This document shows positions 5,050-12,472 of a stretch of 16,813 nt of DNA, piece by piece (the stretch's first letter is position 1; each line of letters begins with the position of its first letter). The translations under genes and the position numbers were made by a program. Source of the DNA: CAZYXO01 sp964651315 (GTDB lineage: Bacteria > Bacillota_I > Bacilli_A > RF39 > UBA660); NCBI GenBank assembly GCA_964651315.1, contig CAZYXO010000016.1, positions 1 to 16,813 on the forward strand, in the 5' to 3' direction. Under the pieces are notes generated by a model. That model did not search any database and had not been told where the DNA came from. It was given only the letters and a program-made list of their open reading frames with translations.

Positions 5050-7383
5050 ATGAGAATATCTTGTAATAAATTAAAAAGTTATATTAAAAATGCTAATACG
5101 ATTGATTGGTTAAACATCTGGAACACTTTCACTATACGTTCTTCAGAAGTTGAAAGTGTAACAGAAGTTGGTAAAGATTTAACTGGTGTAGTGGTAGCAC
5201 AAATTCTTACTTGTGAAAATCATCCGACTAAAGAAAAATATCATATATTAAAAGTAACTGATGGTAAAAAAGAATACAACATTTTATGTGGAGCACCTAA
5301 TGTTCGTGAAGATATTAAAGTTCCATTAATAAAAGTGGGTGGTACTATTGGTGATATTACAATTGAACCAAAGAAAATTGCTGGAGTTTTAAGTGAAGGC
5401 ATGCTTTGCAGTATGGTTGAACTTGGAATTGGTAGTGATCACTCAGGAATTTTAATATTACCTGATGAATATCCACTTGGTGTTGATTTAAAAAGTATTT
5501 TACCGATAGAAGATATAATAGTGGAAATTGATAATAAGTCCTTAACTAATCGACCTGATATGTGGGGACATTATGGTATTGCAAGAGAAATATGTGCAAT
5601 AACTAATCATGAATTATTGCCAATACCAACTTATGAAGAAGAAATAACTGGTAAGGAATTAAATATTGTTATAAAATGCCCAGAATTGTGTTATCGATAC
5701 ACCGGAATTAAAATATCAAATATTAAAAATAATGTTACACCATTAGATATGCAAATATTTTTACATTATACAGGTATGCGTTCAATTAATTTACTTGTTG
5801 ATTTAACAAATTATTTAATGTTAGAACTTGGTCTTCCAATGCATGCATTTAATGCCAAAAAAGTTAATAGTATTTTAGCAGATACAGCAATGGAACATGA
5901 AGAATTTGTAACACTTGATGATGTTAAAAGAACTTTATCTAGTGATACATTAATGATTAAAGATAAAAAAACAAATTTAGCAATTGCTGGTGTTATGGGT
6001 GGTTTAAATAGTGAAGTATTAGAAAATACGGATAGTATTATTTTAGAATCTGCATGTTTTGATGCTACAAGTGTTAGAAAAACTGCAACATCTCTAGGAC
6101 TTCGTACAGAAGCAAGTAGTAGATATGAAAAAAGTTTAGATCCGAATCTAACTATTATATCTTTAAAAAGATTTATCTATTTATTAAAAGAAAATAATCC
6201 AGACATAGTATTTAAATCAAGTATTACTGATGTTTATCCAACAGTATTAGAACCAAAAGAAATAGTATTAGATAAAGAATTATTGTACAAATACTTAGGA
6301 TTTGTTATTACTGATAAAAAAGTTAAAGAAATACTTGAATCTTTAGAATTTAAAGTAAAAGTTTTAGTTAAAAACTTTAAAGTTATTGTACCAACTATCA
6401 GAGGAACAAAAGATGTGACTTTAGAAGCTGATTTAATCGAAGAAATAGCAAGAATGTATGGTTATGAAAACTTTAAACCCGAACCATTATTACTTGATTT
6501 AACTTTTAAAAATCATGAAACTACTTTTATGCAAGAATACGAAGCAAAATCTTATTTAGCAACTAAATTTAACTTAAATGAAGTTCATAGTTATTTATGG
6601 TATGAAACATCTTCTTTAAAAGAATTAAATATCGAGAAAGAAAATGTTAAATTACTAAGTAAAGAAAATAATAATATTTTACGTGATGATTTAGTATTAT
6701 CTCTATTACCAATGGTTAAAACTAATTTACGAAATACAAGTAAATTAAGAATTTTTGAAATTGGTACGATTATTAAAGATGGTGAAAATAAAAGAACTTT
6801 GGGAATAATTCTTGTTGATGATATGAATAATATTGAAGGTGTTTATTATAAAGCTAAATATATGGTAACAAGTTTATTCCAAGAATTAAAAAATTGTGAA
6901 GTTAAATATCGAGAATTCAAAAATTTATCATATTATGATGATAATTTATCAAAAGAAATAATTGTTAATGATAATGTTATTGGTAGTATTGATATAATAG
7001 ATTCTGGTATTAGTAGTGTTCTTGGCAAAAAGAAAGTTATAGTTACTGTTGCAATAGATTTTGATAAATATGTAGAATTAAATAAACAAGATATGTTATT
7101 TAAATCAATTAGTAAGTATCCAATTGTAACTCTTGATTATACAATTATCTTAGATGATAAAGATAAATACAGTAAATTAGAAAATGTTCTTAATCGTTTT
7201 GATAATGAATTTGTTATTAATTATGAATTATTTGATACATATAGAGAAAATAATAATATAAAATATACTATTAGATTTAAAATAGGTTCAAATGATAGAA
7301 CATTAACTCAAGATGACTTAAATGAATTTAGAGATGAATTTATTCTCTACATAAAAAGAAATGATTTAGATATAACGATCTAA
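5050..7383 (+). CDS. pheT: Phenylalanyl-tRNA synthetase beta subunit
   Basis: Beta subunit of the alpha2-beta2 synthetase, responsible for tRNA binding and editing of mischarged Tyr-tRNA. It has 777 residues, slightly shorter than the usual 790-805. In order: an N-terminal segment; an OB-fold tRNA-binding domain at about 40-150 (VVVAQILTCENHPTKEKYHIL, with LCGAPNV); B3/B4 editing domain at about 210-370 (SINLLVDLTNYLMLELGLPMHAF, GVMGG); B5 domain at about 395-470 (TIRGTKDVTLEADLIEEIARMYGYEN); the class II-like core; and a C-terminal FDX-ACB anticodon domain from about 690 (ISKYPIVTLDYTIIL to RNDLDITI). It starts 11 bases after pheS, with AAGGAGG overlapping the pheS stop codon, so translation is probably coupled. 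Confidence 0.97.
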   Translation: MRISCNKLKSYIKNANTIDWLNIWNTFTIRSSEVESVTEVGKDLTGVVVAQILTCENHPTKEKYHILKVTDGKKEYNILCGAPNVREDIKVPLIKVGGTIGDITIEPKKIAGVLSEGMLCSMVELGIGSDHSGILILPDEYPLGVDLKSILPIEDIIVEIDNKSLTNRPDMWGHYGIAREICAITNHELLPIPTYEEEITGKELNIVIKCPELCYRYTGIKISNIKNNVTPLDMQIFLHYTGMRSINLLVDLTNYLMLELGLPMHAFNAKKVNSILADTAMEHEEFVTLDDVKRTLSSDTLMIKDKKTNLAIAGVMGGLNSEVLENTDSIILESACFDATSVRKTATSLGLRTEASSRYEKSLDPNLTIISLKRFIYLLKENNPDIVFKSSITDVYPTVLEPKEIVLDKELLYKYLGFVITDKKVKEILESLEFKVKVLVKNFKVIVPTIRGTKDVTLEADLIEEIARMYGYENFKPEPLLLDLTFKNHETTFMQEYEAKSYLATKFNLNEVHSYLWYETSSLKELNIEKENVKLLSKENNNILRDDLVLSLLPMVKTNLRNTSKLRIFEIGTIIKDGENKRTLGIILVDDMNNIEGVYYKAKYMVTSLFQELKNCEVKYREFKNLSYYDDNLSKEIIVNDNVIGSIDIIDSGISSVLGKKKVIVTVAIDFDKYVELNKQDMLFKSISKYPIVTLDYTIILDDKDKYSKLENVLNRFDNEFVINYELFDTYRENNNIKYTIRFKIGSNDRTLTQDDLNEFRDEFILYIKRNDLDITI

Positions 7384-7394
7384 ACCATTTTTTT
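7359..7394. terminator. Bidirectional terminator between pheT and the minus-strand membrane protein
   Basis: AAATG-A-TTTAGAT (7359-7371) pairs with ATCTAAA-C-CATTT (7378-7390) with one A-C mismatch. On the plus strand a run of seven T follows (7388-7394). On the minus strand the hairpin is followed by TTTCTTTTT. It overlaps the pheT stop codon and can serve both convergent genes. Confidence 0.75.
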
Positions 7395-8262
7395 ATTTAT
7401 ATATGTATTCACCTGTATTAGTATAACTAGCAATAGATTTTTCTTTACTCCATATAGTACTTAATTCTCTAGTATATGGAATATCTATATAATGAGAATA
7501 ATATTCGATATAATTTGGATATAATTCACTATTTTCTTTTAAATCGATGATACAATTTTTATTTCTATCAATCATATCGGTTTCAGTTTTACAATAAAAA
7601 TAGTAAGTTTCCTTAACTATTTTTATTTCTCCTGAATTATTATTAGTATTATTAACAACCCAATCACTATATTTAATATGTTTATAATATTTTTCTTTTG
7701 TATATGCAATAACTGGTTTATTATTGTTGATAACTTCAGAGTTATCAACATTATCAGTATTGTTAGTAATATTTGAGTTATCCACCTTATTAGTAGAGTT
7801 ATCCACATTTTCATTACTAGCAATAGTATCAAATGTTAAATCTTTATTTAAATAATCTGTTGTTTTTCCACAAACTAATTTAGTATTTAAATTATAATTT
7901 TGTGGTGAATTCTTAGTTAATTTAACATAAGAATCATTGATATTACAAGTTTTATCATGTTCATCTATAATAGGTTCTGTATAATCATTATCAATTAAAT
8001 CTTCTAAAGTAATAGTAATACTATTTCCAATTATACTTGGTTTATCATTTTCTTTAAAGTAATTTATTCCTACATTTTCTAACAATTCAATGTTTTCGTT
8101 AAACCATTCACTACTAATTTCGTTGGTTTCTTTAACAAATTTTAAATTTTCTTTATTAGTACTAATATAAATAACAAGTGTTATTGTTAAGATGATAACT
8201 AAAGAAATAATTAAAATCCTATTCCAATTAAACACTCTTTTTACTTTTGTATCCTCATACAT
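7393..8262 (-). CDS. Single-pass envelope protein with SYVKxTK/CGKTTDY domain
   Basis: Not a family I can name. The 289-residue protein has a short basic N-terminus, a membrane helix at about 15-33 and an exported remainder. Residues 50-138 form a domain with a helix ending in NYF, then SITITLEDLI, Cys106, SYVKLTK and LVCGKTTDY (Cys131). The same domain occurs in the 12473-14203 protein. A low-complexity Asn/Asp linker (149-182) contains three VDNS units. The last part holds KHIKYSDW, Cys224/Cys237 and the ending IWSKEKSIASYTNTG, which also resembles the paralogue's C-terminus. The layout (short tail, helix, extended ectodomain) recalls pilin-like proteins, but no prepilin cleavage motif is clear. 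The ribosome-binding site is AAGGGGGA, with the G run 9 bases before ATG. Monocistronic, divergent from uvrA. Probably a surface protein; the function is unknown. Confidence 0.8.
   Translation of the reverse strand: MYEDTKVKRVFNWNRILIISLVIILTITLVIYISTNKENLKFVKETNEISSEWFNENIELLENVGINYFKENDKPSIIGNSITITLEDLIDNDYTEPIIDEHDKTCNINDSYVKLTKNSPQNYNLNTKLVCGKTTDYLNKDLTFDTIASNENVDNSTNKVDNSNITNNTDNVDNSEVINNNKPVIAYTKEKYYKHIKYSDWVVNNTNNNSGEIKIVKETYYFYCKTETDMIDRNKNCIIDLKENSELYPNYIEYYSHYIDIPYTRELSTIWSKEKSIASYTNTGEYIYK
7725..7807. repeat. Cluster of DnaA-box-like motifs and an inverted repeat inside the gene
   Basis: A perfect 11-base inverted repeat, TGTTGATAACT (7725-7735) and AGTTATCAACA (7740-7750), separated by TCAG. 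In the same region, TTATCAACA (7742-7750), TTATCCACC (7778-7786) and TTATCCACA (7799-7807, a perfect DnaA box TTATNCACA) lie in one orientation, with TGTTGATAA (7725-7733) inverted. All fall in the sequence encoding the repeated VDNS/VINN linker, so a coding explanation is possible. Confidence 0.5.
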
Positions 8263-8289
8263 AATTTAATTCCCCCTTAAATTGACATT

Positions 8290-8318
8290 ATTTTACCAAA
8301 TTTTAGTTTTTTTGTCAA
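8290..8318 (-). promoter_or_regulatory. Promoter of the minus-strand membrane protein
   Basis: On the minus strand: perfect -35 TTGACA (8318-8313), a 17-base spacer, -10 TAAAAT (8295-8290) preceded by TGG (extended -10). The -35 sits in an inverted repeat TCAAA (8315-8319)/TTTGA (8326-8330). Confidence 0.85.
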
Positions 8319-8344
8319 ATATATGTTTGAATTTTAAAAAATTG

Positions 8345-8353
8345 TGGTAAAAT
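8345..8353 (+). promoter_or_regulatory. Extended -10 promoter of uvrA
   Basis: TGG-TAAAAT (8345-8353), 23 bases before the uvrA ATG. The upstream TTTGAA (8326-8331, 16-base spacer) is a weak -35. No LexA/DinR box (CGAACN4GTTCG) is visible, so SOS control is not supported here. Confidence 0.55.
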
Positions 8354-8376
8354 AATAATGTTTTGGAAGTGATTTT

Positions 8377-11178
8377 ATGGATAAGATTATAATAAAAGGT
8401 GCTAGAGAAAATAATTTAAAAAATATTGATTTAGAGTTACCTAAAAATAAATTAATTGTAATGACAGGAGTTTCTGGTAGCGGAAAGTCTTCTTTAGCAT
8501 TTGATACAATATATGCTGAAGGTCAAAGAAGATATGTTGAAAGTTTATCGGCTTATGCTAGACAGTTTATTGGTGTAAGTGAAAAACCTGATGTTGATTC
8601 AATTGAAGGATTAAGTCCAAGTATATCAATAGACCAAAAGACTACAAATAAGAATCCTAGAAGTACAGTGGGAACAATTACTGAGATATATGATTATCTT
8701 AGACTTTTATATGCAAGAATTGGAATTCCTCATTGTCCTGATCATAAAATACCAATAACTCATCAAAGTATAGAAGAAATGACTAATAAAGTAATAGATA
8801 ATTACTCTAGTGAAAGAATTGAAATAATGGCACCAATAATCCATGGTGAAAAAGGAACTCATAAAGATTTATTAGATAACTTAAGAACAGATGGATACTC
8901 TAAAGTAAGAGTAAATGGAGAAATTTTAGCACTTGATACAGATATAATTTTGGAAAAAAATCTAAAGGATAATATTGATGTTATTATCGATAGAATAAAA
9001 GTAAGTGCTGAAGAAAGAAGTCGTATTTTTGAAGCATTAGAAAATTCAGCAAAATTAGCAAATGGTAAAGCAATAATAAAGCATAATGATGAAGAAATAG
9101 TTATGAGTGAGAATTATGCTTGTCCACATTGTAATTTTTCAATACCAGAATTAGAGCCACGTTTATTTTCATTTAATGCTCCTTATGGTGCTTGTCCAGA
9201 TTGTAAGGGTCTTGGAAATGTTCAAAAAATAAATGTTGATTTACTTATTCCAGATAAAAACAGATCGCTTGCTAAAGGAGCAATTGTAGCACTTAATTTA
9301 GATAATAATATGTATAATGCAATGATTAAAACTGTATGTGATTATTATGATATTGATATGGAAATGCCTGTAAAAGATATTCCAAAAAATAAATTAGATA
9401 TTGTTTTATATGGAAGTCCAGATTCTATAGATTTTGAATATGTAAGTAAAACTGGTAATAAAAGTTTTATGAATAAATATTTTGAAGGAATTGTTAATAA
9501 TTTAGAAAGAAGATTTATTGAAACAACAAGTTCATGGATAAGAGAATGGCTAAATCAATATATGAGTGAAACAGAATGTTCTTTATGCGAAGGTAAGAGG
9601 TTGCAAAGAAGTGTTCTTGCAGTTACAATAAATGATAAGAACATATATGATTTATGTGATTTAAGCATTGAAGCATTAAATGAATTTTTAAAGAAATTAA
9701 AATTAAATGAATCTGAGCATATGGTTTGTGATTTAATCTTAAAAGAAATATTAAATCGTTTAAATTTTTTAATAAACGTTGGTTTATCTTATTTAACACT
9801 AAATAGAAGTGCTGGTTCTTTATCAGGTGGTGAAGCCCAAAGAATTAGATTGGCCACGCAAATTGGAAGTAAATTATCTGGTGTTTTATATGTATTAGAT
9901 GAACCTTCTATCGGGCTTCATCAAAAAGATAATGATAAATTGATTAAATCATTGAAAGAAATGCGTGATTTAGGTAATACTCTTGTTGTAGTTGAACATG
10001 ATACAGATACAATGCTTGCTAGTGATTATTTAGTAGATATTGGCCCAGGTGCTGGTGAATATGGTGGATATGTAATGGCCTCAGGTACTCCAGAAGAAGT
10101 TATGAAAAACAAAAATAGTTTAACTGCCAAATACTTAAATGGTGAATTAAAAATTGATGTGCCAAAAAAAAGAAGAAAAGGGAATAAAAAATTTATTGAA
10201 ATAATTGATGCGTGCGAAAATAATTTAAAACATGTTAATGTTAAGTTTCCTTTAAATAAATTTGTTTGTGTTACAGGTGTTTCTGGTAGTGGGAAAAGTT
10301 CTTTGGTTAATGAGATACTTTATAAAACATTATCAAAGAATATTTATCGAAGCAAAGATATGCCAGGTATTTGCAAAGCAGTAAAAGGAATAGACTATGT
10401 TGATAAAGTAGTTGGAATAAGTCAAGATGCAATAGGTAGAACACCAAGAAGTAATCCAGCAACATATGTTGGAGTATTTGATGATATTAGAGATGTATTT
10501 ACAAATACTAAAGAAAGTAAAATTAGAGGTTATGATAAAAGCAGATTTTCTTTCAATGTTAAAGGCGGAAGATGTGAAGCATGTAATGGTGATGGTGTTA
10601 AGAAAATTGAAATGCATTTTTTAGCAGATGTTTATGTAAAATGTGACGTTTGTGATGGTAAAAGATATAATAAGGAAACACTTGCAATTAAATTCAAAGA
10701 TAAAACAATTGCTGATGTTTTAGAAATGCGTGTTAGTGAAGCGTTAAAATTCTTTGAAAATATTCCTAAAGTATATCAAAAGTTAAAAGTTATGGATGAA
10801 GTAGGGCTTTCTTATGTAACTCTTGGACAAAGTGCAACTACATTATCTGGGGGAGAAGCAGCAAGAGTAAAACTTGCTAAAGAATTACAAAAGAAACCAA
10901 CAGGCAAAAGTGTCTTCATTTTAGATGAACCAACAACTGGATTACATGTTGATGATATTAAAAGATTATTAACAATTTTAAATCGAATTGTAGATAATGG
11001 CGATACTGTTATTGTTATTGAACATAATTTGGATGTTATTAAAGTCGCCGATTACATTATTGATATTGGACCTGATGGTGGAATACATGGTGGCGAAATA
11101 GTTGCTATAGGAACACCAGAAGAAATAGCCAAGAATGAAAAATCATATACTGGCGAATATTTAAAAAAAGTATTGTAA
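8377..11178 (+). CDS. uvrA: Excinuclease ABC subunit A
   Basis: DNA damage-recognition ATPase of nucleotide excision repair, loading UvrB at lesions. It is full length at 933 residues (family about 940-955). Both ABC modules are intact: Walker A GVSGSGKSSLAF (31-42) and GVSGSGKSSLVN (about 634-645); signature motifs LSGGEAQRIRLA (about 482) and LSGGEAARVKLA (about 823); and Walker B segments VLYVLDEPSIGLH and VFILDEPTTGLH. Zinc modules are visible at CPHC...CPDC (about 249-276) and CEAC...CDVC (about 733-757). The N-terminal MDKIIIKGARENNLKNI is typical. The ribosome-binding site GGAAGTGAT is one base off GGAGGTGAT. It is a single gene with its own promoter and terminator. Its usual partner uvrB is not next to it within this window. 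Confidence 0.98.
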   Translation: MDKIIIKGARENNLKNIDLELPKNKLIVMTGVSGSGKSSLAFDTIYAEGQRRYVESLSAYARQFIGVSEKPDVDSIEGLSPSISIDQKTTNKNPRSTVGTITEIYDYLRLLYARIGIPHCPDHKIPITHQSIEEMTNKVIDNYSSERIEIMAPIIHGEKGTHKDLLDNLRTDGYSKVRVNGEILALDTDIILEKNLKDNIDVIIDRIKVSAEERSRIFEALENSAKLANGKAIIKHNDEEIVMSENYACPHCNFSIPELEPRLFSFNAPYGACPDCKGLGNVQKINVDLLIPDKNRSLAKGAIVALNLDNNMYNAMIKTVCDYYDIDMEMPVKDIPKNKLDIVLYGSPDSIDFEYVSKTGNKSFMNKYFEGIVNNLERRFIETTSSWIREWLNQYMSETECSLCEGKRLQRSVLAVTINDKNIYDLCDLSIEALNEFLKKLKLNESEHMVCDLILKEILNRLNFLINVGLSYLTLNRSAGSLSGGEAQRIRLATQIGSKLSGVLYVLDEPSIGLHQKDNDKLIKSLKEMRDLGNTLVVVEHDTDTMLASDYLVDIGPGAGEYGGYVMASGTPEEVMKNKNSLTAKYLNGELKIDVPKKRRKGNKKFIEIIDACENNLKHVNVKFPLNKFVCVTGVSGSGKSSLVNEILYKTLSKNIYRSKDMPGICKAVKGIDYVDKVVGISQDAIGRTPRSNPATYVGVFDDIRDVFTNTKESKIRGYDKSRFSFNVKGGRCEACNGDGVKKIEMHFLADVYVKCDVCDGKRYNKETLAIKFKDKTIADVLEMRVSEALKFFENIPKVYQKLKVMDEVGLSYVTLGQSATTLSGGEAARVKLAKELQKKPTGKSVFILDEPTTGLHVDDIKRLLTILNRIVDNGDTVIVIEHNLDVIKVADYIIDIGPDGGIHGGEIVAIGTPEEIAKNEKSYTGEYLKKVL

Positions 11179-11191
11179 AGTTTATAGTGTA

Positions 11192-11221
11192 AAGAAAACA
11201 GCGAAAAATCGCTGTTTTCTT
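11192..11221 (+). terminator. Rho-independent terminator after uvrA
   Basis: A perfect 13-base stem, AAGAAAACAGCGA (11192-11204) with TCGCTGTTTTCTT (11209-11221), and an AAAA loop. The T tract is interrupted (TTTTCTTG). Confidence 0.85.
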
Positions 11222-11240
11222 GTTGCTTATTAACAAAAAG

Positions 11241-11278
11241 TGTCAAATTTATGTCGTTTCATTAGTTCGTATTTGACA
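11241..11278. repeat. Inverted repeat overlapping the surface-operon promoter
   Basis: TGTCAAAT (11241-11248) and ATTTGACA (11271-11278) are a perfect 8-base inverted repeat with a 22-base spacer; the right arm contains the -35 box. This is a possible operator. A related TCAAA/TTTGA repeat overlaps the -35 of the 7393-8262 gene. Confidence 0.4.
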
Positions 11279-11301
11279 TTGTTGTGTCCTAGTGGTATAA
11301 T
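11273..11301 (+). promoter_or_regulatory. Consensus promoter of the lipoprotein / Cys-rich protein operon
   Basis: Perfect -35 TTGACA (11273-11278), a 17-base spacer and perfect -10 TATAAT (11296-11301), plus the extended element TGG. It is the best promoter in the window. Its predicted start near 11308 rules out translation from the upstream in-frame GTG at 11240. Confidence 0.92.
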
Positions 11302-11332
11302 TGTGTTGTTTATTCAAAGGGGGATTTTAAAA

Positions 11333-12451
11333 ATGAATAAAGTTATTAATGTAGAAGAAAATGTAAGTCTTGCAAATAAAGCGAAACAAATATTGAAAGG
11401 TGTTAAGTTACCATTAGTTGCGTTAGCAATTATAACGACTTTAAGTGGATGTTCAAATAATAATGAACAAAAAGGTTATATATCACCTAAGCCAATTGAA
11501 AAAACTGGTGATCCATTTGAAGATGCTTATTTAGAAGTAATTAGTGAATATCCAGAAGAAGAATTTGAGGAAGAAAATTGGGAATATTCAAAATTTACTG
11601 ATGTAAATAATGCTAATCAATTAAGTAATCGTGTAGAAGAAATTTATTATAGTATTAATACTAGAAATAATATCTTATATACAAAAAATGAAATAAAAGA
11701 TTTAATATTATTTGCTAACTTTGATAGTATACCTGAAAATGAAAGACCAAAATATGAATCTATTGAAGAAGTAAACTATTATGCACAAAATATTGCTTTG
11801 ATAGCACAAAAAATAGGTATAACTGGTTTTCTGACTGAAAATAGCAAAGATATGGAGATCTTAACAGTATTTCAAAAATATTCAGATGATTTATTAACAA
11901 GTGATAAGAATTTAAAAACTAGAACTGAAATTGCAATGGATTTTAACGAATTAACTGCAAATGTTCATAGAGTACATAATTATTATCAAGAAGCAACAAT
12001 TAGTGGACTTGCAATATCTGCTGCTATATACAATGAAGCAGGTAAAGCAGTTGATAAATTAACAGCCGGAAAACTTTGGGGACCAATATATGGAGAAGAA
12101 GTTGAAATCGATGGAAGTTATGGATTTATTTGTGTAGAAGAATTAAGAAAAGTAATGGATTATGACTTTTATACAACTATGGATGTAATTGTTAAATCAG
12201 ATAATCCTGGTTTAGTTGAGGGTCAAGAAAGATATTCATATGAAGAAAGTGAAGGTATTACTTTTAATGGTGATACATTCGAATATGATGCTACTGATGA
12301 TAAAGATTTTATAATGAAAAGAGATAAAATGCTTGAAAGTGGTAAATACGTTAAAGTTGAATTAACATATACAAATTATAGTAACAGTTTATCATTTTTA
12401 GGTTTAGTTGATCCAAAAATATCTGAAAAATATATGATATTAAGTAGATAA
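11333..12451 (+). CDS. Lipoprotein of unknown function (372 aa)
   Basis: I do not recognise the family. The signal region is unusual: about 24 mostly polar residues, then a hydrophobic stretch KLPLVALAIITTLSGC with lipobox LSGC, Cys40 being the predicted lipidated residue. The exported part begins SNNNEQKGYISPKPIEKTGDPFEDAY, is acidic (PEEEFEEENWEY) and looks largely helical to about residue 250 (EVNYYAQNIALIAQKIGI, DFNELTANVHRVHNYYQEA). A more beta-like end carries Gly/Tyr-rich segments (GKLWGPIYGEEVEIDGSYGF). Besides Cys40 only one Cys is seen. I chose ATG 11333 because GGGGG lies exactly 9 bases upstream and the promoter lies inside the longer reading frame from 11240. It is the first gene of a two-gene operon with the Cys-rich membrane protein (22 bases apart), so the two products probably act together on the cell surface. 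Confidence 0.8.
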   Translation: MNKVINVEENVSLANKAKQILKGVKLPLVALAIITTLSGCSNNNEQKGYISPKPIEKTGDPFEDAYLEVISEYPEEEFEEENWEYSKFTDVNNANQLSNRVEEIYYSINTRNNILYTKNEIKDLILFANFDSIPENERPKYESIEEVNYYAQNIALIAQKIGITGFLTENSKDMEILTVFQKYSDDLLTSDKNLKTRTEIAMDFNELTANVHRVHNYYQEATISGLAISAAIYNEAGKAVDKLTAGKLWGPIYGEEVEIDGSYGFICVEELRKVMDYDFYTTMDVIVKSDNPGLVEGQERYSYEESEGITFNGDTFEYDATDDKDFIMKRDKMLESGKYVKVELTYTNYSNSLSFLGLVDPKISEKYMILSR

Positions 12452-12472
12452 GTAAATAGGGGGAAAATTAAA

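Noticed and set aside
8282..8318. TTGACA at 8282 as a plus-strand -35 box for uvrA
   Set aside because: No -10 box lies at 16-18 bases downstream; the TGG-TAAAAT element at 8345 is a better explanation.
8263..8376. LexA/DinR operator upstream of uvrA
   Set aside because: No CGAAC-N4-GTTCG-like sequence is present in the intergenic region.
11240..11332. In-frame GTG start at 11240 that would lengthen the lipoprotein by 31 residues
   Set aside because: A perfect promoter (11273-11301) lies inside this extension, and the GGGGG site 9 bases before ATG 11333 marks the real start.
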